64,000 nt of DNA from an uncultured Burkholderiales bacterium (GCA_903838355.1 CAILYC010000033.1:1-64000); one strand, 5' to 3'. Numbered from the stretch's first letter, positions 9,243 to 18,756 are shown. Notes: generated by a model not told the origin, from the letters alone. A program made the numbers and translations.

Positions 9243-9845
9243 TCAAGCGCGTTTGCGCAAAAATGGTTTGATGGTTTCAGCATTGAGCGTGACGGAGGGG
9301 TCAAACTCGGGGGCGTCCTCAATTTGTTGCAAATCGTTCAAACCGGACTTTTTAAAAATGCGGTTGATGGAAGAAATCAAACGAACCGGATGATCAGGGT
9401 CGGCATTGAAATGCTGATGGATGGTGTTGGGTGGAATGTAGATCACATCTCCCGCTTCCCAGTCATATCGCTTGATCTCGGCTTGAGGAACCCAGTGATA
9501 GGTGTCGGTGATTTCAACATCACAGTCTTGGTGCAAATCGTAGCCTTTGCCTTCCAAAACATACAAACACTCTTCGGCCAAGTGGCGGTGTTTGCCGGAG
9601 TGAGAGCCCGGGGGGATGATTTGCATGTAAGCATCCACCGTCTCAATGCGCGTGTTCATCTGCTCATTGATCAAATGCTTCAGGAGTCCTTGGCGAGACA
9701 TCTCCCAAGCCATATCTTCGGGATGAACGACCTTGTTGCGTTTGGCGTTTTTTTGTGGCGCGCTCTCTGCATCATTGAGCAGATCTTGATAATAAGCGCC
9801 TTGTGCGGAACCGGTGTTCCAAGCTTTGGTTTCGTCCCATGCCAT
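9243..9845 (-). CDS. single-domain cupin protein
   Basis: A 200-residue cupin with a complete motif 1 (KHRHLAEECLYVLEGKG) giving two His and a Glu, and motif 2 (GDVIYIPPNTIHQHFN) giving the third His. A metal-dependent dioxygenase or isomerase is likely. It begins with a very strong ribosome site (AAGGAGGA, seven bases before ATG) and starts two bases after the stop of the preceding cupin. That points to co-production and perhaps a hetero-oligomer. All three cupins share the unusual HQHFN ending of motif 2. Confidence 0.8.
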   Translation of the reverse strand: MAWDETKAWNTGSAQGAYYQDLLNDAESAPQKNAKRNKVVHPEDMAWEMSRQGLLKHLINEQMNTRIETVDAYMQIIPPGSHSGKHRHLAEECLYVLEGKGYDLHQDCDVEITDTYHWVPQAEIKRYDWEAGDVIYIPPNTIHQHFNADPDHPVRLISSINRIFKKSGLNDLQQIEDAPEFDPSVTLNAETIKPFLRKRA

Positions 9846-9846
9846 T

Positions 9847-10446
9847 TCAATATCCTCCTTCGGGGTGATTCAAATTTGTCTCGTCATTGCGTGCCTTAAA
9901 GCCTTCTCCACCAGGTGCGGGCTCAGATGGACGGGGCTCGACTTGTTGCTGAAAAAGCATGTTCATGAACATGAACATGGGCTTGGTTTTGATGACCAAT
10001 GCACGCGCAGGACGCTCGTTGGAAGCGTTGAAATGCTGGTGCACGCAGTTGTTGTGAACAATGGCCACATCCCCAGCTTTCCAGTCATAACGAATACCGT
10101 CATGCACTTCATAGCCGATACCATCCAAAATGTAGAACGCTGCTTCATTGACATGGCCATGCTTTTGTGAGCGTCCCCCTGGGCCGTACTCCTCCAAATG
10201 CAAGTGAAACAGTTGGGTGATGCCGTCTTTGGGTTCGACATAGTGACGGCTAAAGGCCTGGGGGCCATCGTTGAATTTGATGTCTTTGCCTTTTCTCACG
10301 CGCGGCATGGCGCGCAAACGGGTGAGCTCGTCCTTTAAGTTGTAGGGACCCGCGATCGCGCGAACAAAGGTTCGATCTTTTTTACTGTGGTAATGGGATT
10401 CGTTGGGCACGAATTCCAAAGTTTGCTTATCGTTGACCGTGTTCAT
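9847..10446 (-). CDS. single-domain cupin protein
   Basis: A 199-residue cupin, first of the three cupin genes. Motif 1 reads SQKHGHVNEAAFYILDG. The glutamate normally placed before the strand is an alanine here, leaving a possible 3-His site with motif 2 (GDVAIVHNNCVHQHFN). Three-His cupins include gentisate-type and thiol dioxygenases. The C-terminus (PRPSEPAPGGEG) is flexible. It follows the ABC ATPase gene and is almost fused to the next cupin gene. Specific function not recognised. Confidence 0.78.
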   Translation of the reverse strand: MNTVNDKQTLEFVPNESHYHSKKDRTFVRAIAGPYNLKDELTRLRAMPRVRKGKDIKFNDGPQAFSRHYVEPKDGITQLFHLHLEEYGPGGRSQKHGHVNEAAFYILDGIGYEVHDGIRYDWKAGDVAIVHNNCVHQHFNASNERPARALVIKTKPMFMFMNMLFQQQVEPRPSEPAPGGEGFKARNDETNLNHPEGGY

Positions 10447-10499
10447 GGCAGATGTCCTTGTCTAAGATGGAATAAAAATAAAGAAAACTAAAACCGGAT

Positions 10500-11603
10500 T
10501 TAACTCTTGAAAACAACGCAATTGCTGGGATCGAAATGAATGTAGATCGGATGACCCACAGGGGTCTTTTGATGCGGATGAACTCGCGCTAGCATGAGTT
10601 TGCCACCGATTTTGACTTGAAAATCCAAGACTTCGCCCAGGAAAATCTTCAAATGCACCACCCCCAAAAAGTGATTGGCGTGGCTGAGTTGGGGAGCTTC
10701 ATCACTCAAGTGCACATTCTCAGGGCGCACGCAAACCTGGACCTTCTCACCCACTTGAAACCCTTCGGGGTTGGGGGTTTCAATCAAACCAATTTCTGAC
10801 TCCAGCACCATGGTGTGCTCACCAGGATTGAGCGCCTTCACGGTTGCGTCAATAAAGTTGATCGCGCCAACAAAGTCCGCCACAAAGGTGCTGTTGGGTG
10901 TTTCATAGATTTGGCGTGGCGTGCCGCGCTGTACGATGCGCCCGCTCGACATCACCGCAATCTCATGCGACAAGGCCAGCGCCTCGGACTGATCGTGAGT
11001 GACATAGATGGTGGTGATATCGAGTTCGCGTTGAATTTTCTTGACCTCAAAGCGCATTTTTTCACGCAATTTGGCGTCCAAGTTGGACAAGGGTTCGTCC
11101 AAAAGCAAGAGTTGGGGCTCCATCACCAAGGCCCGCGCCAAGGCCAAGCGCTGCTGCTGACCGCCCGACAAGCGGGTGGCGTCACGGTCATGAAACTGCG
11201 CCAACTCCACCGACTCGAGCACTCGCATCACACGAGACTTGATCTCGGCGGGGCTGTATTTTTTGAGACCCACTTCCATGGGAAAGCTCGCGTTTTTAAA
11301 CACACTCATGTGCGGCCAAATCGCGTAGGACTGAAACACCATGCCAAAGCCACGTTTATTGGGGGGGGTGAACACCCCCCTGCGCGCGCTGTAAACAGCC
11401 TCACCATTGACCTCAATCAAACCGTGGGTGGGCTTTTCCAAGCCCGCGATGGAGCGCAAGGTGGTGGTTTTGCCACAACCGCTGGGCCCCAAGAGCGTGA
11501 ACAGTTTACCCTTGGGCACTTCAAAGGAGACGTCCTTGGCCGCTTGCACGACCACCCCTTTGTCGCTGACGTATTCGGTGAACAAACCTGAGACATTTAA
11601 CAC
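10500..11603 (-). CDS. ABC transporter ATP-binding protein (PotA/FbpC type)
   Basis: Import ATPase of 367 residues with a Walker A GPSGCGKTT, Q-loop, signature LSGGQQQR, Walker B LLLLDEPLSNLD and switch His (YVTHDQSEA). The last 120 residues form the OB-type regulatory domain of polyamine/iron/phosphonate importers (VRPENVHLS). The GTG start at 11603 has AAGGAA eight bases before it. It energises the permease just upstream. ABC importers of this class pair with binding proteins like the two encoded downstream. Confidence 0.9.
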   Translation of the reverse strand: MLNVSGLFTEYVSDKGVVVQAAKDVSFEVPKGKLFTLLGPSGCGKTTTLRSIAGLEKPTHGLIEVNGEAVYSARRGVFTPPNKRGFGMVFQSYAIWPHMSVFKNASFPMEVGLKKYSPAEIKSRVMRVLESVELAQFHDRDATRLSGGQQQRLALARALVMEPQLLLLDEPLSNLDAKLREKMRFEVKKIQRELDITTIYVTHDQSEALALSHEIAVMSSGRIVQRGTPRQIYETPNSTFVADFVGAINFIDATVKALNPGEHTMVLESEIGLIETPNPEGFQVGEKVQVCVRPENVHLSDEAPQLSHANHFLGVVHLKIFLGEVLDFQVKIGGKLMLARVHPHQKTPVGHPIYIHFDPSNCVVFKS

Positions 11604-11693
11604 AAGACAATTTCCTTTAATTCAACGGCACGCGAACACTGTTGGAATCGGCGAGCAGTGTCAGCGGCAAGCGCAAGCGCTGCCACTGCAACT

Positions 11694-13427
11694 TTACGCA
11701 TCCTTAACCCCAAAACGTTTGCCCACGGCCTGTGCCACCAAGACGAGTGCCAAAAGCAATAAGATGAACAGCACACTCAAGGCGGAGAGCTCAACATATT
11801 GTCCGTTTTCCCAAAGCTCCCAAATCACGATGGAGATCACCTCGTTGCCAGGACTGTAGAGCAAGATCGAGCTCGAGAGCTCCCGCACCGAGACGATCAT
11901 GACATAGATCCAGCCCGCCACCATGCCAGGCTTCAATAGCGGCAAGATGACCTTGGTAAAGACGGTGAGCCAGCCCGCGCCACTCATCCCAGCGGAGTCT
12001 TCCAAATCTTTGTGAATTTGGATCATGGACGTGGTGTTGTAGCGCAGCCCATAGGGCATGAAGCGGGTCACGTACGCGAGCAAAATGATCCAAAACGTGC
12101 CATAAATGCCGATGTCAAAGGTGAGGTAAAAAATCATGATGGACACACCGAGCACCAAGCCTGGAAAGACCATCGGCAAAGAGGCCAAGTTGTCGAGCAA
12201 CCAGCGCCCAGGAATTTTGGTTTTGACCACCACCCAACACACCACGGCCGAGAGCAGCATCACGATCGTGGCACACGCCATGCCCATCCACACACTGTTG
12301 AACAAGGCGTGAAGAATGGTGTCCGAGTCAAGCACATAGCGGTAGCCGTCAAGCGTCAAGTGCTTCAAGGCCTCGGCCGAAGGCGGGGCGTAAAACTTTT
12401 GCAAGGACGACCACAAAAGCACAAAAAAGGGCAGCACCACAATCAAAAAGAAGTAGAGCAAAAATACCCCCAAGGTGACATAGCGCCAGCCGCCCAAATC
12501 AATGCTGCGCGGCCTAAAACCTTTGCCTGTGACGGTGACGTATTTGCTGGCGGAGGAAGAAATTCGCGCTTGAATATAGATGCCCCCGGAAGTGATCACC
12601 AACAGCAGCACCGAGAACGCCGAGGCCAATCCGAGTTGACTGGGGAACTGGTGGATCGCTTGGTAAATCGCCGAGGTGAAGACCTCAATGCCCGCCGGCA
12701 GGCCCAGCAAGGCGGGCACTTCAAAGGACTCGATGGCGCGCACAAACAAGGTGAGTATGGTGGCCACAATCGCGGGCAGCGCCAACTTCAAGGTGATGCG
12801 CCACAAGGTGCGCAGGATGCTCGAGCCGCTCATCACCGCCGACTCTTCCAAGGATGGGTCCATCGCCTTGAAGGCCGCGGTCATCAACAAAAAGGCCATG
12901 GGTGAGTAGTGCAAACCATCGACCCAAATCATGCCCCCCATGGAATAGATATTAAAGGGGGGCTGCGCCAATCCAAACACCGACTGGAAGGCCATGTTGA
13001 TGATGCCAATCTTGGGGCTGAGGAGCATGATCCACGCGATCGTGAACAAAATACTCGGGATGATGAGGGGCAAAATCGACAGCGCGTAAAACAATCGGCG
13101 CATGGGTGTGTTCGTGCGCTCATTGATCCAAGCCAGTGCCGTGCCTATGGTAAAAGCCAGCAAGGAGGCTCCCACGGCAAACTCAATTGAGTTTGACAAT
13201 GTGGTGATGGTCTCCGAATCGGTATAAGCGGTGACGTAATTGGAGAGGGTAAAAACCGAAGGTTGATCGGCGGTCTCGGGCGTCAAAAAACTTTGCCAAA
13301 CCATGAAGCAAAATGGCACCAAGGCCAAAAAACCCACGACCAAGAGACAACACCCGATCACCATCCATTTGGGATCGAACTTCAACCTGACTTGATGCGC
13401 CGGTTCCACCGCGAGCGGGCTTTGCAC
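11694..13427 (-). CDS. ABC transporter permease, two fused domains (FbpB/ThiP type)
   Basis: Inner-membrane permease of about 577 residues containing two copies of the binding-protein-dependent permease fold, each with six or so helices. EAA-type loops occur at ESAVMSGSSILRTLWRITLK in the first half and EDSAGMSGAGWLTVFTKVIL in the second. Tandem permeases of this kind serve Fe3+, thiamine and phosphonate-type importers. GTG at 13427 is favoured because GGAG lies eight bases before it. An ATG at 13553 would add 42 poorly membrane-like residues and run toward the operator. First gene of the long minus-strand unit. Confidence 0.87.
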   Translation of the reverse strand: MQSPLAVEPAHQVRLKFDPKWMVIGCCLLVVGFLALVPFCFMVWQSFLTPETADQPSVFTLSNYVTAYTDSETITTLSNSIEFAVGASLLAFTIGTALAWINERTNTPMRRLFYALSILPLIIPSILFTIAWIMLLSPKIGIINMAFQSVFGLAQPPFNIYSMGGMIWVDGLHYSPMAFLLMTAAFKAMDPSLEESAVMSGSSILRTLWRITLKLALPAIVATILTLFVRAIESFEVPALLGLPAGIEVFTSAIYQAIHQFPSQLGLASAFSVLLLVITSGGIYIQARISSSASKYVTVTGKGFRPRSIDLGGWRYVTLGVFLLYFFLIVVLPFFVLLWSSLQKFYAPPSAEALKHLTLDGYRYVLDSDTILHALFNSVWMGMACATIVMLLSAVVCWVVVKTKIPGRWLLDNLASLPMVFPGLVLGVSIMIFYLTFDIGIYGTFWIILLAYVTRFMPYGLRYNTTSMIQIHKDLEDSAGMSGAGWLTVFTKVILPLLKPGMVAGWIYVMIVSVRELSSSILLYSPGNEVISIVIWELWENGQYVELSALSVLFILLLLALVLVAQAVGKRFGVKDA

Positions 13428-13717
13428 TGATGAGTCTCCAACTGAGAAAATAGACAAGAAAAGCCAAAACTGGCGCAAGGGATGCGTCGCATTGCCACAC
13501 TGGCCAAAAAACAGCCTCTCCAATGTTCCTATATGCGGAATCATGATCCACATAAAGGCACACCCAATATTAGGCTTGAAACGCTCAGGGGTGTCAAGCC
13601 TGAAACCCTCGGGTTTTCCCTAGGTCATCAACCCTAACCCTGAGAATTGAACCCTGCCACCGTCCATGGGGGACCTCAGAGGATGGCGTTCTGAGGCGTA
13701 TCGGGGCCTGCTTACTT

Positions 13718-13752
13718 TTCTTTTATGATGAACAGTGTTCAGCATAAAAGAA
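13718..13752. promoter_or_regulatory. 35-bp palindromic operator, probably for the IclR regulator
   Basis: The left arm TTCTTTTATGATGAACA and right arm TGTTCAGCATAAAAGAA are reverse complements except for one position, around a central G at 13735. It lies in the 420-base divergent region between the ABC/cupin unit and the iclR-like gene, 97 bases before the iclR start. IclR-family proteins bind such palindromes as dimers of dimers. It is placed to control both directions. Confidence 0.7.
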
Positions 13753-13848
13753 TTGAGGTAAGATAAAACTTGAAGTTCAAGGGCAACAACCGGGGCCTCA
13801 CGTTCCATCACTATAAAAACAACAACGCTTCTTATTTCGAGACTTGAC

Positions 13849-14622
13849 ATGCCCACTGCGTCTAAAAGTTCCCGCTTGTCCTCCGTTGCCGCTGCTGTGC
13901 GGGTGCTCAAGTGCTTTTCTGAGCTCGAGTCCGAGATTGGCATCAGCAGCTTGGCCAAGCGTTTGAGCATCGCCAAGAGCACCGCACACCGCCTGGCCGT
14001 GACCCTTTTGAGCGAAGGCCTGTTGGAGCAAAATCCCGAGAACGGGCGCTACCGACTCGGCATCAACCTCTTCATCATGGGGGCCTTGGTGAGGCGCCGA
14101 CTCGATGTCTCCAACATGGCGCAGCCTTTTTTGAATGTCCTAAGAGAGCGCACCGGCGAGACCATCCACTTGGCGGTTTTGAATGAGACCAACATCATTT
14201 ACCTCTACAACTTGGAGAGCAGCCAGGCCATCCGCATGAAAAACTACATCGGCACCCTGAAGCCCGCCTTTTGCACCTGTGAAGGCCGGGCGATACTGGC
14301 TTACAGCACACCGGAGCTGATTCACAAGGTGATGCACTCTGATCTCGTGGCGCGCACGCCCAGCACCTGCACCGAAAAAGGCGAGTTGCTCAAAATATTG
14401 GCCCAGGTTCGTCAGCACGGCTACGCCATTGATGACGAGGAGTCGGAATTGGGCATGCGCGGTATCTCCGCGCCCTTGCGAGACATCACGGGCCAAGTCG
14501 TCGCCTCTGTTGGGGTGGGCGGACCGAGCCAGCGCTTGACGCTTAAAAAACTGCGCGCCTTGGCCCCCATGGTCATGCAAACTGCCGAGGCCATCTCCAT
14601 CCAATTGGGCTTTCGACATTGA
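13849..14622 (+). CDS. IclR-family transcriptional regulator
   Basis: A 257-residue regulator with an N-terminal winged helix-turn-helix (AAAVRVLKCFSELES to SLAKRLSIAKSTAHRLAVTL) and a C-terminal effector-binding domain (RERTGETIHLAVLNETNIIY, GRAILAY, EESELGMRGISAPLRD). IclR proteins usually sense an aromatic or organic-acid intermediate and control the adjoining catabolic genes. It is divergent from the transporter/cupin unit and followed by the reductase gene. The palindrome at 13718-13752 is the obvious binding-site candidate. Confidence 0.92.
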   Translation: MPTASKSSRLSSVAAAVRVLKCFSELESEIGISSLAKRLSIAKSTAHRLAVTLLSEGLLEQNPENGRYRLGINLFIMGALVRRRLDVSNMAQPFLNVLRERTGETIHLAVLNETNIIYLYNLESSQAIRMKNYIGTLKPAFCTCEGRAILAYSTPELIHKVMHSDLVARTPSTCTEKGELLKILAQVRQHGYAIDDEESELGMRGISAPLRDITGQVVASVGVGGPSQRLTLKKLRALAPMVMQTAEAISIQLGFRH

Positions 14623-14719
14623 GGGCCTTGAACCTTTAGCCCATCCGCGGGTTCAACGATAACATTGACTTTTTACTTTTTACTTTTTCAAATTCCCCAC
14701 CTCAACCCCACACTGCACC

Positions 14720-15730
14720 ATGTATTCCATTGACATCGACGGCGCCAACACCCCTTTCCCTTGCGCTGAGAACGACACCGTGCTCAGAGCGGGCCTCAGA
14801 GCGGGTCTAGGCTTGCCCTATGAATGCAATGTCGGCTCCTGCGGCAACTGCAAATTTGAACTCCTGGACGGTACGGTGGACAACCTCTGGCCGCAGGCCC
14901 CCGGTTTGTCAGACAAAGACCGACAAAAAAACCGCTGGTTGGGCTGCCAAAGCCGAGCCCGAAGCGACTTGCGCATCAAGCTCAGAACCAGCGAGCACTA
15001 CCGTGCCATTCACTCCCCCACCGTCACCGCCGCGGTGCTGACTCGTCACACCGCTTTGACTCACGATATCAGTGAATTTGTCTTTGACTGCGAGAGGACT
15101 ATGGCTTTCTCGTCGGGGCAATATGCCTTGATCCAGCTCCCCGGAGTCCAAGGCCCTAGGGCTTACTCCATGAGTCAAAAAGGGGGTGCCAGCACCACCA
15201 TGGAGTTTCAAGTCAGGCGCGTACCCGAAGGCGTCGGCAGCGACGTGCTCTTTGGCTTGAAGACCGGAGAGCGCGTGCACATTGATGGCCCCTATGGCAT
15301 GGCCTATTTGCGCGAAGATGCCGAGCGTGACATTCTTTTGGTGGGCGGTGGATCGGGCTTGGCCCCGATGCTGTCCTTGGCGCGTGGCGCCTTGAGTACC
15401 CCGCAATTGGGCAGCCGCCAGGTCCATTTTCTTTATGGCGCGAGACAGCAGCGAGACCTTTGTGGCCAAGACCTTTTGGCTCAGTTGCCCGAGTGGTCCA
15501 AGCGCGGGCACTACACCGCTGTGCTCTCCAACCATCCCGAAGGGGAGGCCTTGCCCGAAGGATGTCAAAGCGGTTTTGTGCACGATGCACTCCTAGCCCG
15601 GCATGGACCACATTTGTCGAATTTTGAGATTTACTTTGCCGGCCCTCCCCTCATGGCCCAGGCCATGATCAAAGTCTTGGTTTCCCACAAAGTACCCATG
15701 ACACAGGTGCACTTTGATCAGTTTTATTGA
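14720..15730 (+). CDS. NAD(P)H:ferredoxin reductase with N-terminal 2Fe-2S domain
   Basis: A 336-residue electron-transfer protein. A plant-type 2Fe-2S domain comes first, with ligands C36, C41, C44 (ECNVGSCGNCKF) and C76. A ferredoxin-NADP reductase-type module follows: FAD motif RAYSMS and NAD motif LLVGGGSGLAPMLSLA. This order (2Fe-2S, FAD, NAD) is that of BenC and phenol/methane monooxygenase reductases. Phthalate dioxygenase reductase has the opposite order. It probably feeds electrons to the Rieske ferredoxin and oxygenase at 21945-23717, though those are 6 kb away. It lies 97 bases after the iclR-like gene with little Shine-Dalgarno signal. Confidence 0.9.
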   Translation: MYSIDIDGANTPFPCAENDTVLRAGLRAGLGLPYECNVGSCGNCKFELLDGTVDNLWPQAPGLSDKDRQKNRWLGCQSRARSDLRIKLRTSEHYRAIHSPTVTAAVLTRHTALTHDISEFVFDCERTMAFSSGQYALIQLPGVQGPRAYSMSQKGGASTTMEFQVRRVPEGVGSDVLFGLKTGERVHIDGPYGMAYLREDAERDILLVGGGSGLAPMLSLARGALSTPQLGSRQVHFLYGARQQRDLCGQDLLAQLPEWSKRGHYTAVLSNHPEGEALPEGCQSGFVHDALLARHGPHLSNFEIYFAGPPLMAQAMIKVLVSHKVPMTQVHFDQFY

Positions 15731-15776
15731 AAATTTCCCAACCCTGAGCCCAACCCCTTGGGTCAGTGGATAGGCC

Positions 15777-15816
15777 CACCTACCCACACACCCACACACC
15801 CACCCACACACACACA
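15777..15816. repeat. CA-rich short tandem repeat
   Basis: Imperfect repetition of ACCCAC and CACACC units in the gap between the reductase and the EutA-like gene. One of many microsatellite-like tracts in this window. Confidence 0.8.
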
Positions 15817-15860
15817 TTCATACCGCCCTACATTGCCGCAACCCCTGTGAGCCTTTGCCC

Positions 15861-17648
15861 ATGACCACTTTTGACCGCACCCCAACTCCAGTCACCGACC
15901 CTTCGGGCCTTGACGAGCAAGCTCAGGCCCAACGCCACACCTTGCGCGACCATCAATATGGCGCCGAGTACGAGCACGAGCATGGAGACGATGCCGACCA
16001 TGACCACGATCACGACAACTTCTCGGGTGACGATGCGTCACAAGAGTCCTTGTGGCGACAAGACAATGTGATTCTTCACAGCGTTGGCATTGATGTGGGG
16101 TCGTCTGGCACACAGGTGGTGTTTTCTAAAATACACCTGCGTCGCATTGCCGAGGATCTCTCAAGCCGCTACACCGTGGTAGACCGCCAACCGGTGTACC
16201 AGTCACCGATCTCGCTCACCCCTTACACCAGCGAGACCACCATGGACGCGCAGGCCTTGGGGCAGATCATTGAGCGGGCTTACCAAGCAGCGGGATTGCA
16301 CCCCGATCAAATCGACGCGGGCGCCGTGATTTTGACAGGCGAGGCCTTGCGCCGTGAAAACAGCGAGTCCATCGCCGCGGTGCTCGCTGAGCAAGGCGGT
16401 GAGTTCGTTTGTGCCGCCGCCGGTCACCACATGGAGTCCATGCTGGCGGTCTATGGCTCGGGAGCGGCCAAACGTTCCTATGACGACAAATTGCGCATTT
16501 TGAACATCGACATCGGCGGGGGTACCACCAAACTCGGTTTGGTCGAAGGCGGCAAACTCATTGCCACGGCCGCCGTTCATTTAGGGGGGCGTCTGTTGGT
16601 GGTGGACGAATCCAACACCATCACCCGACTCGACCCAGCCGGCCAATACCTGGCCGCCCAAGCGGGTTTTGACTGGGCTTTGGGCGCACGCATCTCTCGC
16701 CAAGACATGGCAAGCGTGGCCCAATGGATGGCCCTGGCCTTGATGCGCATTTTGAATCAACGCTTTAACAAAGAGGACTTGACCCATTTGTTCCTCACCG
16801 ACCCAGTCGAAGATTGGGGTGCGATCGATGGCGTGATGTTCTCTGGAGGCGTTGCCGAATACGTCTACGAGCGCGAGATGCGCGACTTTGGGGACCTCGG
16901 TAAACTCTTTGGCCAAGCCGTCAGGATGCGCTTGAACGCCGGCGACCTGGCGGTCCCCTTGTTGCCGGCCGGTGAATGCATTCGTGCCACCGTCTTGGGA
17001 GCTTCCGAGTACAGCGTGCAGCTGAGCGGCAACACCACCTTCATCAGCGACCCAGCCACCTTGCTGCCTCGAAAAAACTTGCAGGTTGTTCCCTTGCCGA
17101 CAATCCTCGGGCCGGTCATCAACGAGCACGTGATCACCAAGGACTTGATCCTCTCCTTTGTCCGGCACGACCTCAAAGAGGGCGAGCAAGATGTGGCCGT
17201 CTCCCTCAGATGGCTGGGCGCTCCTTCCTTTGACCGCTTGTCGGCCTTGGCCCGCGGCATCTTGGCCGCCTTGCCCAAAACCTTGGCCCAGCAACGCCCC
17301 CTTTACCTCGTCACCGATGGCGACATTGCCCACAATTTGGGACACATCCTCAAAGAGGACGACCGTGTCAAAAGCGAGCTCTTGGTAATCGATGGGGTCA
17401 CCCTTTGGGGCTTTGACTTCATCGATTTGGGCCGCATCCGCATGCCGTCTTATACCGTGCCTGTGACGGTCAAATCCTTGGTCTTCAATGAAGACCCACA
17501 CGCCCACGGCAAGTCCAGCACCGCCGACTGGCACGACCATGGGGACGGTCAACTGCACCACCACGGCAGCCACCAGCACGGACACCGCCATGACCATCCC
17601 CACACCCATGGCAAATCCAAGGGTGGTGAGAGCGCTTCAAAACCCTAA
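15861..17648 (+). CDS. EutA-like ATPase with His-rich N- and C-terminal tails
   Basis: About 595 residues. The central part (roughly 70-540) belongs to the EutA family, ATPases with an actin/Hsp70/sugar-kinase fold that release damaged cobalamin from ethanolamine ammonia-lyase. Visible motifs are phosphate-1 GIDVGSSGT near 76-84, phosphate-2 NIDIGGGTTKLGLV and adenosine MFSGGVAEYVYE. Unusual additions are an acidic/His segment near residues 38-52 (EHEHGDDADHDHDHD) and a C-terminal tail of about 50 residues with some 17 histidines. No eutBC genes are in the window; instead it is followed by a nickel/cobalt permease, NikR and a CobW GTPase. A metal-binding chaperone or enzyme-reactivating role is an inference. 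ATG 15861 is preferred to TTG 15855. Confidence 0.82.
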   Translation: MTTFDRTPTPVTDPSGLDEQAQAQRHTLRDHQYGAEYEHEHGDDADHDHDHDNFSGDDASQESLWRQDNVILHSVGIDVGSSGTQVVFSKIHLRRIAEDLSSRYTVVDRQPVYQSPISLTPYTSETTMDAQALGQIIERAYQAAGLHPDQIDAGAVILTGEALRRENSESIAAVLAEQGGEFVCAAAGHHMESMLAVYGSGAAKRSYDDKLRILNIDIGGGTTKLGLVEGGKLIATAAVHLGGRLLVVDESNTITRLDPAGQYLAAQAGFDWALGARISRQDMASVAQWMALALMRILNQRFNKEDLTHLFLTDPVEDWGAIDGVMFSGGVAEYVYEREMRDFGDLGKLFGQAVRMRLNAGDLAVPLLPAGECIRATVLGASEYSVQLSGNTTFISDPATLLPRKNLQVVPLPTILGPVINEHVITKDLILSFVRHDLKEGEQDVAVSLRWLGAPSFDRLSALARGILAALPKTLAQQRPLYLVTDGDIAHNLGHILKEDDRVKSELLVIDGVTLWGFDFIDLGRIRMPSYTVPVTVKSLVFNEDPHAHGKSSTADWHDHGDGQLHHHGSHQHGHRHDHPHTHGKSKGGESASKP

Positions 17649-17746
17649 ATTCAGAGAATTCACGCTCAGGGCCTGCACCACGTCTTAGAAACCTTGGGGT
17701 TTGACCTTCTTGCAACACCTCTTCATACTATTTTAGAATTCGTCCT

Positions 17747-18682
17747 ATGCATGAACTGAACACTTCTTCTCTTTTTGCCACCTTGGGGCTTTTGTTGGCG
17801 CTGGGCTTTCGCCATGGCTTGGACCCCGACCACATTGCCGCCGTGGATGGGCTTACACGGTTGCGTTTTTCGACGCAAAACTACTGGACCTCAAGATTGA
17901 CGGGGTTTCAATTTGCACTGGGTCACAGCTTGATGGTGTTTTTGACAACCCTCTTGCTCTTTTGCCAAGGGTTCACACTGCCGGCTTGGCTCGATGACCT
18001 GGGGGTGTGGATCTCCAGTGGATTTTTGTTGATCCTCGGACTCATCAATTTGCGACACTCCTTGGGCAGCAGTCTCAACTGCTGGCTTGGTGTCAAGGTC
18101 AAAGGTTCGGATCACAGTCACCACCACAGCCACGAACACTCCCCCCTTCACGGCCACGCCCGTCTTCCTCTCGCTCGGGCCAACGCCCACCACGGCCCTC
18201 AGGGCTTGATCCAACCCCTGATCATGAAGATCATGGGGCCCCTCGCCCACCCGATGGGTGTGGGTTTTGCTTTTGCCCTCTCGTTTGATACCTTGGCCCA
18301 AGCGGGCCTCATGGCCGCCAAGGGCCATGAAATGGGAGGATACGCCTTGATCGTGGTCTTTGCCATGAGTTTTGGCTTAGGGATGCTGCTGGCCGACTCG
18401 CTCAATGGCCTGGTCGTGCATTGGATGGTGAGACAAAGCGAGCAACTGGCCCAAAACACCACCCGCGTCATGAGTGGGCTCATTGCCGCACTCTCGCTCA
18501 CGATTGTTTTTTTCAGCGTCAGCAAAACGCACTGGGGTCAACTCAACTTGTGGTGGGAACACTGGGGCGTGGCGTGTGCTTTGATGCTGCCCTTGATTTT
18601 TTTGCTTTGGATGGGTGCCCAACGTCTGCGCCAAGGCGCGTTGAAATTCGATGGACTCAAGAGCCAGGCTCCAAGCCTTTGA
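17747..18682 (+). CDS. nickel/cobalt permease, NiCoT (HoxN/NixA) family
   Basis: Eight-helix secondary transporter of 311 residues. The family's metal-recognition signature in TM2 is RHGLDPDHIAAVD (HX4DH kept), followed by FALGHSLMVF and, in the second half, FALSFDTLAQ. A cytoplasmic loop is His-rich (SDHSHHHSHEHSPLHGHA). NiCoT permeases import Ni2+ and/or Co2+ with high affinity; the exact preference cannot be read here. Position between the His-rich EutA-like gene and nikR supports nickel or cobalt supply to a local enzyme. It is convergent with nikR. Confidence 0.9.
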   Translation: MHELNTSSLFATLGLLLALGFRHGLDPDHIAAVDGLTRLRFSTQNYWTSRLTGFQFALGHSLMVFLTTLLLFCQGFTLPAWLDDLGVWISSGFLLILGLINLRHSLGSSLNCWLGVKVKGSDHSHHHSHEHSPLHGHARLPLARANAHHGPQGLIQPLIMKIMGPLAHPMGVGFAFALSFDTLAQAGLMAAKGHEMGGYALIVVFAMSFGLGMLLADSLNGLVVHWMVRQSEQLAQNTTRVMSGLIAALSLTIVFFSVSKTHWGQLNLWWEHWGVACALMLPLIFLLWMGAQRLRQGALKFDGLKSQAPSL

Positions 18683-18756
18683 CCCCGTGGATGGTGTGGA
18701 GGGTGTGGGCGGCTTGAGGGCCAAAAAACGGTGCATGCTCGAGTCTCAGACCCCAC

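Noticed and set aside
5622-13427. Ferric iron importer
   Set aside because: The ATPase and permease are of that class, but the binding proteins show no paired iron-binding tyrosines and the genes are linked to cupin and catabolic genes.
15861-17648. Ethanolamine utilisation operon
   Set aside because: Only the EutA-like ATPase is present; no ammonia-lyase, permease or shell genes occur in the window.
17722-17755. Possible NikR operator before the NiCoT gene
   Set aside because: TTCATAC and GCATGAA arms are imperfect and point the opposite way to the known GTATGA-N16-TCATAC site; they also overlap the start codon.
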